DNA from: Triparma columacea | Lineage: Eukaryota > Sar > Bolidophyceae > Parmales > Triparmaceae | NCBI GenBank assembly: GCA_030267965.1 | Contig: BRYA01000414.1 | Location: forward strand, 1-25,857 | DNA length: 25,857 bases | Direction: 5' to 3' | Shown here: piece by piece, positions 1 to 9,738 of the stretch | How the letters are laid out: the number at the start of each line of letters is the position of its first letter | How positions within the stretch are numbered: position 1 is the first letter of the stretch | Program-made: the position numbers and the translations under genes | Notes under the pieces: model-generated | What the model was told of the DNA's origin: nothing | Database searches by the model: none | The model's input: only the letters and a program-made list of their open reading frames with translations

Positions 1-2818
1 TTGTTGTGATGTAACAAAAGGTGTGGTCATTCACATTTTTGATGTGGTACTCAGTGATCCCTCGCTCCTTTGCCCTCTTTTTAAATGCCCTTGAGTCCAA
101 AATGTACTCATGTGCAGCACACTCCTCCACACTAGCATCTACCACAGTAGTGGCAACACCAGTCCCACTGCTTGCCCCATCAACATGAACTAGCTTCATC
201 TTAACCCTCTCATCAGGACTCTTCAAATCATCAAAGTTCTCATCCTCCTTGCACTTCCAATAAATCTCTTTTGCCTTCCTGATTGCATCCTTCTCCCCCT
301 TGGTATAATCTTGGGGTTCATTCTTGATGATGTTGACAAGAGAGGCCTGTGCAGCTTTATCAACCTCATCATCTTTATTGAAAGATGTTCTTAATTCAGC
401 AACTACACCCAGGGCGTTTGGTATCTTTTTGTCCAAAACGGATGTGGGAACAAATCCACCAAGATCAACGTACTGTTGCATCCTAATATTACACTGAGGT
501 ATGCTCCCAACACTCTTTATGTTGGTTGCAGTGATGAGCAACTTTGAAGTTCCTCTCACCAGCTTTCTTGTAATTTCCCCGTAATCTGGGTTCCCGTCCA
601 CTGATATCCCTGCTACACTGTAACTACCATTTTCTTCCTTCCTCCAAACAAACTTGACCATAAAGTCACGGTTGATGAGAAGTTTTGGCATCTTCTTGAT
701 GAAGGCGACGAGCTTCTCGTTTATCCTATCATGTGGCTTTCTAATCTCAAATCTAGCAGGATTTCCCTCTTCCCTGTCAATTTGTGTCCTCTCCCTGCTG
801 CAGTACTCAAAGAACCATGCAGCTGCCTCCTCCGCAGTGCAATCTGCTGTACTTTCCCCCTGTCCAAGAGCAAGGCTTCTCTCTCCCTGTACCTGTTGCT
901 GGTACTTTTTCTCCATCGCCACCCCTTTGTAAGGTGACTTGAGAGGCGCCCACCCTTCTTCATCCTCCCCACCAAAGAGCTCCTCCAACTCCCCAAACAC
1001 CTTCTTCTGGTCCTCCTCCAACTCAACACCCTCCCTCATCCTCTCCACCAGAACCCCCCTGACCTCAGCATCAACCTCCTTCCCGTTCCTCCTGAACTTC
1101 TCCTGCATCCTGTTGGCCTCAACAAGCTGACTCTTTGCAAGGTAGTCAATTGCTTTGTCCATCAGTGTCTTTTGAAGGCTTGTGAAATGCAGATCAACTG
1201 TCTGAACACGCGTCACTCTACAGACATTTGGAGCAACCTCGTAAAAGAAGTAGACACCTGTAGTCTCTGCTAGCACAAATCCTTCCTTACTAAGGTCCTT
1301 GAAGCCTCCTCCTGGGTACTCTGTCAGCGGCACAAAAGCTACCATGTATGAAGTCTGGCCATTCTCAAGTTTGACCTCCTTCCACACAAACCAATTCTGA
1401 AATAGTCGATTGGTGATGGCAGGGACCTTCTTACCTACATGATAATGCATACTTCTATTTCCCTCAAGATCATTCCTGATAACCCTTGGTAAGTTCCCAT
1501 TATTTTTGAAGTGTTTCTCAGACTTCTCAAATGTGTCAAACAGAAATATCTCTGCCAATACACCCTTTGCTGACTTGTCCACAGTGACCCCAAAGGCTGC
1601 CCACACCTTGTCCCCATCTCTCCACAGGAACTTGTCCACCCCCTCTTGCAATGTCCCCTTGACTCTCTTTCCCTTCTCATACAGCTCATTCTCCAACCCT
1701 CCAACTCCATCTAGCATGTTCTCCTCCTCCTCTGTCATTGGAGGCGGACTTGGAATAATTTCCTCCACAAAAAGCTTCATTCTCCTCTCATCAACAACCT
1801 CAGGATTGTGAAAGTTCTTCTCGATCTCCTCCACCAGGCCCTTGATTGACGCGTAAATGGTGTTGACGTCCCCCCTCCCCTCACTCCTCATCTCCTTGGC
1901 TTCAATTGTTCCTACGAGGGTAAGGGCGGTTTGCCCGTGTTTGTAGGCCGCTAGCCTGATCTCACCATCAACCCTCGCTCGCTGTGCATTCTTCCAACGC
2001 GCAATCTTGACGAGTTTTGTCTTTGCCCCCTTCGGCAAGCCGTTCTCATCCTCTGACATTATCACGACACACTGGCCCGAGCCTTCATTACGAATGGTTC
2101 TGATTTTAAGGAGATACTCGATGACTGTCGTTCCTTTTGAAAGGAAGTGCTGCCAAAGCACAATCCTATCCCCCTTCTCCCTATGGATAGTGGCACGTCG
2201 GAAAATTCCCGAATTACAGTCGGTGAGAATATAATCGAGGACAAGCTGCTGCTCGTCATGAACAACTACGCCGACATTCGCTCTCTTGGTATCCCATGAC
2301 TGCTCAATGATGCCTTCAACGGCACCGCGCTCGACAAGCACACCAACCATCTCCTCGTGGGCTCGTAATTGCTGATATTTTATCTTATGGGAGGTAGTCT
2401 GAGCCTTGTCATCGTCCATGCCACCATCAAGGGCTGCAGCAGAGTCATCGCCGGCCTCAGGGGCGGCAGTATTCTCTGCGGCAACCTCAGTGGCGTCGAC
2501 ATATTCTTCGGTGGCCATGGGGACAACGGCGCGGCGTTGCGCTACCTCGATGGTCTCAACGCGGTTGGCAGCACGCTCGTCGGCGGCACGCTCGTGAGCT
2601 GTGGCATCATCTGCAGCGGCCCTAAGGGTGACGGCAAGGTCGTTTACAACCGTGACAATGCCTGCTGCGGTTACTCGGGCGTCCTCGACGGCGGCGGCGA
2701 CTTCGTTGGCGGAAGATGTGGCGGCAGCAGTAAGGTCGACAACTAGTTTAGATGTTATGGCCTCGAGCTGCACGATCTTCTCCTCCCTCTCAGCGAGCAG
2801 AGCTTCATGGTTATTCAT
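1..2818 (-). CDS. Multi-module START/SRPBCC-like protein, C-terminus off the window
   Basis: The frame is open without a stop from an ATG at 2818 to the left edge, giving at least 939 codons and no intron. Residues 1-115 are Ala/Glu-rich and look like coiled coil (starts MNNHEALLAEREEK). Similar modules then follow. A weak one lies near 170-300. One near 405-560 contains NRLFQNWFVWKE. One near 650-800 contains ECXAW-like CTAEEAAAWFFEYC, then LLINRDFMVKFVWRK. A fourth begins near 890 (VDASVEECAAHEYIL) and is cut off. The order of an entry helix (V/D-x-S-x-E-E), an N-L-P-R-type strand and an N-R-D-F-V-x-x-x-x-W-R strand is typical of START/Bet v1-like folds, which bind lipids or other hydrophobic ligands. 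The family call is by pattern only. Codon use is more A/T-rich than in neighbouring conserved genes, except over the N-terminal coiled coil. A kinase or other effector domain could lie off the edge. The ligand is unknown. Confidence 0.72.
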   Translation of the reverse strand, partial: MNNHEALLAEREEKIVQLEAITSKLVVDLTAAATSSANEVAAAVEDARVTAAGIVTVVNDLAVTLRAAADDATAHERAADERAANRVETIEVAQRRAVVPMATEEYVDATEVAAENTAAPEAGDDSAAALDGGMDDDKAQTTSHKIKYQQLRAHEEMVGVLVERGAVEGIIEQSWDTKRANVGVVVHDEQQLVLDYILTDCNSGIFRRATIHREKGDRIVLWQHFLSKGTTVIEYLLKIRTIRNEGSGQCVVIMSEDENGLPKGAKTKLVKIARWKNAQRARVDGEIRLAAYKHGQTALTLVGTIEAKEMRSEGRGDVNTIYASIKGLVEEIEKNFHNPEVVDERRMKLFVEEIIPSPPPMTEEEENMLDGVGGLENELYEKGKRVKGTLQEGVDKFLWRDGDKVWAAFGVTVDKSAKGVLAEIFLFDTFEKSEKHFKNNGNLPRVIRNDLEGNRSMHYHVGKKVPAITNRLFQNWFVWKEVKLENGQTSYMVAFVPLTEYPGGGFKDLSKEGFVLAETTGVYFFYEVAPNVCRVTRVQTVDLHFTSLQKTLMDKAIDYLAKSQLVEANRMQEKFRRNGKEVDAEVRGVLVERMREGVELEEDQKKVFGELEELFGGEDEEGWAPLKSPYKGVAMEKKYQQQVQGERSLALGQGESTADCTAEEAAAWFFEYCSRERTQIDREEGNPARFEIRKPHDRINEKLVAFIKKMPKLLINRDFMVKFVWRKEENGSYSVAGISVDGNPDYGEITRKLVRGTSKLLITATNIKSVGSIPQCNIRMQQYVDLGGFVPTSVLDKKIPNALGVVAELRTSFNKDDEVDKAAQASLVNIIKNEPQDYTKGEKDAIRKAKEIYWKCKEDENFDDLKSPDERVKMKLVHVDGASSGTGVATTVVDASVEECAAHEYILDSRAFKKRAKERGITEYHIKNVNDHTFCYITT

Positions 2819-2837
2819 CTCACAGTCCAACAGAAGC

Positions 2838-3122
2838 CTGCGGGGGGCGCGAAAAAAATCGAACGACCGTAAAAGGGGGTGAGTTAGAGATAGTTCGAAA
2901 AAAATGCGCGTGCAACCGTCCCACAAGCCCTCCATATTAAAAAAAATTTAGTTGATGAAAATTTCGTCCAGATCCCCAAATCGGACCCAAACCCTTAACA
3001 AGGAAGTTGGCCAGGCTGTTGTGTGGCCTCTTTCCTCCTGCCTCTCTCTCCATCCTCTCTCCCCACCGATCCCTCTTCTGCCCCCGCCTTCTACACACCC
3101 CTCGCCTTCTCTCCCTCCTTAC
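2838..3122 (-). other. Probable 5'-UTR intron of the START-like gene
   Basis: Read on the minus strand, a good donor (CAAAG then GTAAGG, exon end at 3123) is followed by a CTCTAAC branch-like motif near 2885 and a C/T-rich stretch. It ends in a CCGCAG acceptor whose exon begins at 2837, 19 bases before the ATG at 2818. The upstream exon has no in-frame ATG before a stop, so I read it as noncoding. Splicing would keep a coding-like frame (RLLLDCE ahead of the Met), so a longer coding start cannot be excluded. Confidence 0.4.
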
Positions 3123-3399
3123 CTTTGTCTCGTCCCCTCGCTTTCCCTCCCCTCCACAAGTTTTCCAAGGCCTTCCTCCCGAAGCTTCGAGAATAGGAGA
3201 GCTTACTCTGAAGCTATGACTCCCTCTCGAACGAAGAAAAGGTCTTTACGAAGGAGGAGTAATGGATACTTGAACACGGTGCAGTATAAAAATGCAATTA
3301 AAGGTGCCAAACAAAATAAGGTTTGGATAATTAAGTGAGAGACAAGGCATTTTGAAGTGCATCAACCCTCGTTCAAAGAGTATTACTAACATTTGCTCT
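2838..3399. other. Intergenic stretch with pyrimidine-rich tract
   Basis: The stretch lies upstream of the START-like gene and downstream of the RING gene. About 150 bases (3030-3175) are almost pure C/T on the plus strand, which fits the interior of the proposed minus-strand 5'-UTR intron as a purine-rich run. A plus-strand frame from 2955 to 3338 is open but reads as Pro/Ser/Leu low complexity followed by a basic tail. I do not call it a gene. Confidence 0.4.
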
Positions 3400-5172
3400 T
3401 CAAACATAAACGAATACCTTGTCCTCAACCTTGACCCTGCATATCGGGCACGTCTTAACCCTCTCGCTGCATCCCGCGCAGACCTTCATATGCTTACATG
3501 GGAAAAAAACGATGTTCGCCCTCCTGCTCATGCACACCACGCACTCGTTCCCCCCCTTGCCCTTCCTCCTCTGCGCCCCCTTCTTCCCCCCGCCGGTCTC
3601 TCCTCTCGCACTATCCCCCGCCTCCCCCTCCCACTCCCCCCCGCACACACCCTCGTCAGTGACATCCTCGAACTTGACCCCCGAGTAGCTCGCCAGGCAC
3701 GCGTTGACTTTCTCGGCGAGCTCCTTCATCTCAATCTTCTCACACGCGAAGCTCCCCTTCCCAAACTCTACGGTGCTCTCGTAATTCATTCCCCCCTCCC
3801 CCCCATCTCCCACTCCCAGCCCCGCGCACGTAACCGCGAGGTGCGCGATCTCCCTCTCCCCCCCTCCCCCCCTCCTTACTTCTATCCAGCTCCTGCACGT
3901 GACCTCCCCTTTGACCACGTAGTCCAAGCTTACCACCTTTTCAGACCGAACCAACCTAAAGCCCCTCCAGTAAACAGCACGACCGTTCCTCACCGTCAGC
4001 GTCCCCTTATCCGCGTCTAGGACAATCTCCTGCGTTGGCGGGGGGTGGGTTTAAAGTCATCCCCGTGTTAGTTGTGAAGTCTCCCTCCTCCCCCCCCCTT
4101 TCCCTCCCCTGTAGTTTTCCTCACCTCCCAGCCTTTACATAGCATAGCAATACCCCCCGCGGCCGCCGCTAGCAAGGCCGCCATTGTAAGTAGCCATCCC
4201 CCCTCCCCCTCTTCAACCTTTAGGTTGAACTTCCCTTTCCTGTCAAGCTTTGTCTTGAGCGCGTAGTCATTGACGGTAGAAGCGACAGAAAAGGCCCTAG
4301 ATGCACCGTCCGATCCTCCGTACGAGAAGAAAGGGTAGAGCCTCCCGTCGTTGGACTCTAGGAACACCGTGGTCTTCGCGTTGTGGTGGTGGCGACGATG
4401 GTGGTGGTTGTGATGGGGGTGGTGGTTGTTAGACCTTTCGTGCAAAGTCGTTTGGACTTGCTCAATCCCACCCACCCCCCCCGTTCGCCCTATTTTAATC
4501 CCCTGTCTATACCCATGTCTAATCCCCCCTATGCGTTCCTTCACTTCATCCTCCTCCTCCTCTTTAACTTCCTCTTCCCTTTCAACGTCCTCCACTATTC
4601 CCCCCACAAAGTTCCCCCACTCCGTCAGGAAGACATTATAGTGCTCATCCTTAACCTCCTTATCGACAACACGACCAACCTGACGACCCTCAATCCTCTT
4701 TATTCCACCACCCAAGGCGTCAAAGCCGTACCAAATCATACCGTCACCACCCTCATCCCCTACTGACCCAGAGCCCCAGTCCCTACCGACGGTAACTCCT
4801 GTAAGTTCGAACGTGAACTCCCTCTCAACAGAGAAGGGGGGTAATGTTCGAACTATTGTGCAGTCGTTGTCCTCCTCACCACCTGACACTAAGCCGACAC
4901 CGCTGCGGAGGGTTTCATGGGAGCGTGGTTTAGGGGAAGGGGGGGGAGGGAGGGTGAGGGGGGTGGAGGTGGGGAGGATGGAAGGTTTGGGGGTGGAGTC
5001 TTCACCTGTGTCTCGTGCACTTCATGACGGCCCAGTTTCTCTCCGTCCACCTCCAGCCTGTAATGGCGGACAAGATGAGGAGGAGGAGGGATATGGTTCG
5101 GGGGAGGGGATTGTAGATTGAGGAGGACACGGAACGGGAACGGGGGCCTGGAGTTATTGTTATATTAGGCAT
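3400..5172 (-). CDS. Two-TM RING-finger E3 ubiquitin ligase candidate, 3 exons
   Basis: Exons are 5172-5006, 4902-4125 and 4029-3400, with phases matching at both junctions, giving 524 aa. The ATG at 5172 leads to a hydrophobic segment at about 26-39 (RTISLLLLILSAITGW), a signal anchor. A soluble region with an acidic stretch and a His-rich loop follows, then a second TM at about 292-311 (LLTMAALLAAAAGGIAMLC). A beta-rich domain follows that starts in exon 3, and then a C-terminal C3HC4 RING at about 477-524 (ECVVCM, PCKHMKVCAGC, CPIC). RING domains of this type recruit E2 enzymes. The plan of TM, lumenal/intermembrane domain, TM and terminal RING recalls MUL1/SP1/GIDE ligases of mitochondria, chloroplast or peroxisome. 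The extra domain between TM2 and RING is unlike them. Intron 2 carries an ACTAAC branch motif. Start and exon 1 rest on frame and topology only. Confidence 0.75.
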
Positions 5173-5433
5173 TGTGGAAGGGATGTTGCGGGGGAGAGAG
5201 AGATGTTTGTGGGTGTGTGTAGGGTTTTGGAAGGTGCCTGCGAAATCGAGATCTGCCTTCTTGGCTATTTCCGTGTTTCAAGCCAAGTTGGACACCAGGA
5301 AGGATTCGGTGCGACTACTACTACCCTGGAGTACTCGTAGCTTGCCCGCTAGAGTGAATTAGGCTCTTTTGAGGTCGTAAGAATCTTGAAAAGAATCTCG
5401 GAAAAAAGCAAAATTAGAAAGAAAAAGGCCAAA
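5173..5433. promoter_or_regulatory. Head-to-head promoter region, RING ligase / acid phosphatase
   Basis: These 261 bases separate two divergent start codons and must carry both promoters unless the transcripts overlap. I see no convincing TATA or CCAAT element. The phosphatase side has an A-rich leader directly before its ATG. Confidence 0.5.
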
Positions 5434-7254
5434 ATGGCGTATCTCATGAATAAATACAGCACATATCTTCTTATTCTCCTCATAACATCTCTAAATGCAC
5501 TCCCTTACTACTGTAGCGAGCCTGGTGTGCCATCCTCCTTTTCAAACTCGACAAGAGTCCCTGCACCCGTAAACCTCCCCTCAACTGCACAGCTTCTGAC
5601 GGTATCAGCTGTTATTAGACACGGTGCTAGGACACCATATGAACCAAGTTATTGTTGGAAGGGATATTTAGACTCAGATGCTGCTAAATGGGACTGTGAC
5701 ACAAGCATGGTTATGAGGTGAGCAAAGAGGGGACAGAGGGAATCTTAGTAGAGGAAGAGTAGTAGTAGGTAGAGGACAGGGGTGCAGCGCAGCAGAGAGA
5801 TGTATCAGACAAAAGGACGAAAGTTACCTGAATCCGCATTGCGTGCGCTCCTCCTCCTCATCCCTAACACGACACAACCTCCTCCCCAACCTCCCAACCT
5901 CCCTCTCCCCAGCATAACCCCCACAGCCTCCTCCACTTACTCCCGTGAGTCCAACCTTCTCTTCAAGAAGGTGTACGACGGTCTGACCCCCCCCTTGACG
6001 AACGAGCTTCAGGGTACCTGCCACGTTGGTCAGCTGATATCCACAGGGGTAACTCAGGAGACTATAAACGGGGAGGCCCTCAGGAGGGCTTACGTCGGTG
6101 ACGATGACAGCGTTAACCTCTTCCCCTCCAGCGGCAGTAACCTCGGCCCCGGTGGACCCGTGTCTGGGAGGGTAGTATTCCGAGGTGACGACCAGCAGCG
6201 GACCCTAATGTCAGGGCAGATCCTAGTGGAGGCCCTATTCCCTACCACGGAGTCTAGCAGCGGCGTCGAGAACGTACTCGTCGACTGGCACACCGCGGAC
6301 TACGACGCCGACCCTATCTACCCCAACTCCAAGGTCTGCCCCCGCCTGAAGGAGCTTCAAGATGCAGCTGTTAGCACCCCTGAGTTCCAGGCCTTCAACA
6401 ACTCAGCTGAAGCCCAGGAGCTCGAGAAGGTCATGCTCGACGACCTCGGAGGTGCCGACTGGAGGCACATTCTCGACTGTCAGATGACCTCCATATGCAC
6501 CGGCCGTCCCCTCCCCTCTGTTCTCGATGACTTTGTAGAAGACGACGACGAGAGCATGTTCTCACGCATCTACTCCCACGCCTCTGATCAGCTCGGGAAG
6601 GTGTACACCCTAAACTCCAACGCCTACGCCAAGCTCGCCATGGCCCCCGTCCTATCAGACATCCTAACCTCCACCCTCCTCCCCTCCCTGTCAGCCACAA
6701 AGAGGGACGACCTGGATACCCTGCTGCATGTAACGTCTGGACATGACACGACGGTCATGCCTCTGCTTGCGGCTTTGGGTGTGTGGGATGGTAAGTGGGC
6801 ACCATATGCTAGTCTGGTCGTCATGGAGACGTACTACATACCTAACAATGATGACTTCAAGAGCAACAGAGGGTTCAGGATCGTTTATAACGGGGACGTA
6901 CTTACAGATAAAATGGAAGGCTGCGAGGGAGCGGGGGAGATCTGCGACCTCCAGGTCCTTGTCGACTACCTAAGCGAATTCGCTACTAACGACAGGGACT
7001 GCGAACTAAAGGGACCTGAAGTCAAACCGGAAGGCAGCAAAGAGGGGATGCAAATATCTACCAGCGGGTGGCTTATTATACTCTTCTTTACAACGGCGGC
7101 TTCCACCGTCATTACAGCATTCTTCGTGTCAGGGAGGATTGGGGGTGACAAGGGGGGGAACTTTCTAAAGCTAGAAGACGGAGATGGGACGGAGGGGGGG
7201 GGAAGGAACGGACATATGAGGAACTACGCGAGCAACGACGACGACGACGTATAG
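5434..7254 (+). CDS. Histidine acid phosphatase, membrane-anchored, 2 exons
   Basis: Exons are 5434-5717 and 5913-7254, joined in phase (AG+C), giving 541 aa. The ATG at 5434 starts a signal peptide (YLLILLITSLNALPYYC). Residues 62-68 are RHGARTP, the catalytic phospho-accepting histidine motif of branch-2 histidine phosphatases, and residues 372-373 are the HD proton-donor pair within SGHDTT. A hydrophobic segment near 481-502 (WLIILFFTTAASTVITAFF) followed by a short acidic tail makes it a type I membrane protein, as in lysosomal ACP2-type enzymes. The expected role is orthophosphate-ester hydrolysis in a lysosome/vacuole or at the surface. In algae such enzymes often serve phosphate scavenging, but no regulatory element for that is visible. 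The intron has a CCTAAC branch motif and a CTCCCCAG acceptor; a nearby second AG would break the frame. The preferred substrate cannot be read from sequence. Confidence 0.9.
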
Positions 7255-7479
7255 GGAGGGCCAGGCGGTGTAACGAAGTTCGCCCTTTTCATAGAACTAT
7301 ATTTTTAGCGTGTGATGGGACGATTCTTATTTTTTTACTTATAAATGCTCAGCGTGTGTTTAACTCCGTCCCTCACGGGTCTCTTCCAAGTCTCCCCCCC
7401 GCGCTTGCGGGGGTTGTGCCTTCTCCCTTCCTCCCCCCCCCCCCTCCCCAGCGCCACGCCTAGCCCACCTAAATCTCCC
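7255..7479. other. Convergent 3' intergenic region
   Basis: The acid phosphatase and RanBP1 genes converge here with 225 bases for both 3' ends. A T-rich run and TTATAAAT occur near 7320-7345, followed by C-rich low complexity. No canonical polyadenylation hexamer stands out. Confidence 0.4.
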
Positions 7480-8550
7480 TTACTCCTTCTCCCCCTCCTC
7501 CTCCTTCTCCCCAGTCTTGAGCCCCTCCAGGGCCTCCGCGGCCTCGTCCCCCGCCCCCTGGTCCCCGGCGTCCTCCCCCGCGAGCTCCGCCTCCATCTCC
7601 TTCTGGGCGTCGCCGAACGCAGTCTTGAAGGAGTTCGCCTTGTCAGAGTCACCGAAGCGGAGGGCGAAGACGGTCTCCACAAGCTCGCCGTCGGAGAAAT
7701 CGAACGCCGACCAGACCCACGACCTGTCACTACCGGCATTGGGCTCTAGCTTAATCCTCGGGTCTACCACGTGGTTCACAATGATTTTCATGGTTTTATC
7801 CTGCCTCATGAGGGTGCGGATCTTCCCAAACTCGCGGTGCTTAAGGAGCTTGACAGTTCCGACGCCGCGCTCGCGCCAGGACTTGGTACCGGTACCCTTA
7901 TCGAGGAGGGTCTCGCCGAAGACAAAGAGCTTGGCACGGATCTCGAATAAAGTCTGGGTTGGGAGGTGGAGGGAGAGGGGGAGGGGGGAGCGACTTGTCA
8001 GCGACGCATGTCCCTATCTCCATTTCCACTCACACACCATCCCCGCGACTCCTTCATACTCCGTCCTCCCATCACTCACCTCCTCATCTTCCTCCCCGGT
8101 CTTGACCTCCACCTCCTCGAGTGCCACCACAGGTGTGAACTCAGCTGTTGACTCCTCCTTTGTGTCGAATAGGGGCGTTATAAGAGAGGGGGGGGAGGGG
8201 GGGTTAGAATGGCTTTATCGTGTATGTGTGTTCAGGTGAAATAGCACCCCAACCCAATCGACGGTCCATCCTTAGGACTCCTAATTTCCACTATTTGTAT
8301 ATTCATGGCCTTGAAAATGAAATCATAGAATTGCTGCCCAATTTAAACCACTATCATTCCAGCGTGAATCTCCCAAACATCCCAAATCTTCCAAAACAAC
8401 CAATCCCAAACCTTTCCGGGACCGTCTCCGCCACTTCAATTCTCTCACCTCTGTGGGAGCATCACCCTCAGTAGCTGCAGGCGCGGGGGTTGCGGCGAGA
8501 ACCTCTGGGTTCTCCTCTGCCTTCGCTGCGATTTCACCAAAACTGGCCAT
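7480..8550 (-). CDS. RANBP1: Ran-binding protein 1, 3 exons
   Basis: Exons are 8550-8449, 8157-8080 and 7953-7480, all phase 0, giving 217 aa. Residues 1-60 are acidic/Ala-rich. The RanBD then reads LFEIRAKLFVFGETLLDKG, WRERGVGTVKLLKH, MRQDKTMKIIVNHV and LEPNAGSDRSWVWSAFDF, matching the family core (WKERG, KLLKH, R-D-K-T, NAGSDR-x-WVW). The tail is acidic (EKEEEGEKE). RanBP1 binds Ran-GTP in the cytoplasm and promotes RanGAP-driven hydrolysis, releasing export complexes. The first acceptor (CACAAAG) is weak but is the first AG after a C tract with a TTCTAAC branch motif, and it is the only one that keeps frame with the domain. The start ATG lies 88 bases from the divergent RPA3 start. Confidence 0.94.
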
Positions 8551-8638
8551 TTTTTATCCCAAAAGTAGTGAATCCGGGGTGTGTTTTATGGGCAAAAGAG
8601 AGGCCAATTTCACAATTCGACCCAATATAAACTCAAAT
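8551..8638. promoter_or_regulatory. 88-bp bidirectional promoter, RanBP1 / RPA3
   Basis: Two start codons diverge from this very short spacer. It contains two CCAAT boxes in plus orientation (8604-8608 and 8622-8626) and an AATATAAA stretch right after the second. CCAAT boxes are a known hallmark of bidirectional promoters in other eukaryotes. Their function here is inferred. Confidence 0.6.
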
Positions 8639-9738
8639 ATGACACCTACCGGAACTGAACAGGAGGTAAGTTCTCTCTTATATACCTATTATCCCATTGA
8701 TGCCAAAGAAGTACACTGTAATGATTGCTAGGCAAAAAAAACAGTATGGGACGGCTTTTCCCCCCGAGGCTTCCTTTCCAGCTTCTGGCCCTCTACGCGT
8801 CTCCCGTCACATCTTAACCCCCTCATTGTGTCTGTGTCACCATAAATCTCACCCTCCGCTTCTCTTACTCTCCCCAACTTGATGTGAGCAGCAAGGTTTC
8901 TACCCTCGATTGAACGCCGCTGGGATTAGCGGTGGGAGGTTCAGTGGAATGATTGTTAGCGTGGTCGGGAAGCAGATCTCAAACGACGGACAGCTTCTTA
9001 TCCTTGAGGACGGTGAGTGAAAGGTGGTGGTCGTATGGGGGGGGAGTGATAGAGAGTCGGGAGGGAGGGGGGGGAATGTGTTTTTGATGTAATCCCATAA
9101 CCCAAGCGTATTTATGATATGAGACTTAAATAATGGGGGCACGGGCAATAATTTGATGCCGGCAGCATATAGGCTGCCAAATAATCATTCTGAAACAAAC
9201 TCTCCTTGTCAACCCTCCCCTTCCCCACCTCAACCCCACTAACCATGTACCCGCAACATCTTAGGCGACGGGGCACAAATGAAGATCACATCCCCCGAAA
9301 ACTCTCAGAACACCCAGTTCATCGAGATTGTCGGGGCGTGCGCAGAGGACTCCGTCCAGGTAAGTCTTGGTGTGACAAAAGGGGGGGAGTGAGAGATCAA
9401 GGACGGCTTTGTTCATGAAAAGATATCCCGCGAATAGACATCGGAATGTGCATTACGGAGACACGCGCAGTGATTTAATATCAGCAACCTTGAAATGGCA
9501 GTAAGACAACCATTCTGGAACAGTGCCAACTTCCCCCCCTTTCATCTCCAAGCCCCTGCCAAACCACCTCCCCCTCCCTCCCCCACTCAACCTCCCCACC
9601 CCACCTCATTCCACCAAACAGCACTTCGTGACCCGCCAGCTCGGCGACGAGTTCGACATGGACACGTACAACCAAATGATCAACCTCCAGAATGGCAAAT
9701 ACCAGGAACTTTTCTACCAGTCTGAATTCCAGAAGTGA
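8639..9738 (+). CDS. RPA3: Replication protein A 14-kDa subunit (RPA3), 4 exons
   Basis: Exons are 8639-8665, 8892-9012, 9265-9359 and 9622-9738, phases 0, 1 and 0, giving 119 aa, normal for the family. The order matches RPA14: PRLNAAGI near the start (family P-R-V-N), then the OB-fold strands MIVSVVGKQI and GQLLILEDGDGAQMKI, then FIEIVGACAEDSVQ, and a C-terminal helix (FDMDTYNQMINL) that in the family forms the trimer core. RPA3 holds RPA1 and RPA2 together in the heterotrimer that coats single-stranded DNA in replication, repair and recombination. Exon 1 codes for only nine residues. The exon 2 acceptor is a tandem NAGNAG (GAGCAG) that could add one Gln. More than two thirds of the gene is intron, and the second intron has an ACTAAC motif. 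Confidence 0.9.

Noticed and set aside
2955..3338. Possible small plus-strand protein with basic tail
   Set aside because: It is mostly Pro/Ser/Leu from a pyrimidine tract, has no domain, and overlaps the proposed intron of the START-like gene.
3352..4020. Plus-strand frame of about 220 codons opposite the RING exon
   Set aside because: It is antisense to a frame with a complete RING motif, its product is Pro/Leu low complexity, and it has no recognisable domain.
4887..4960. Alternative frame through the first RING-gene intron (LEVDGEKLGRHEVHETQ)
   Set aside because: It looks protein-like but runs to a stop at 4890. Splicing from it to exon 2 breaks the frame, whereas the chosen frame adds an N-terminal TM and keeps phase.
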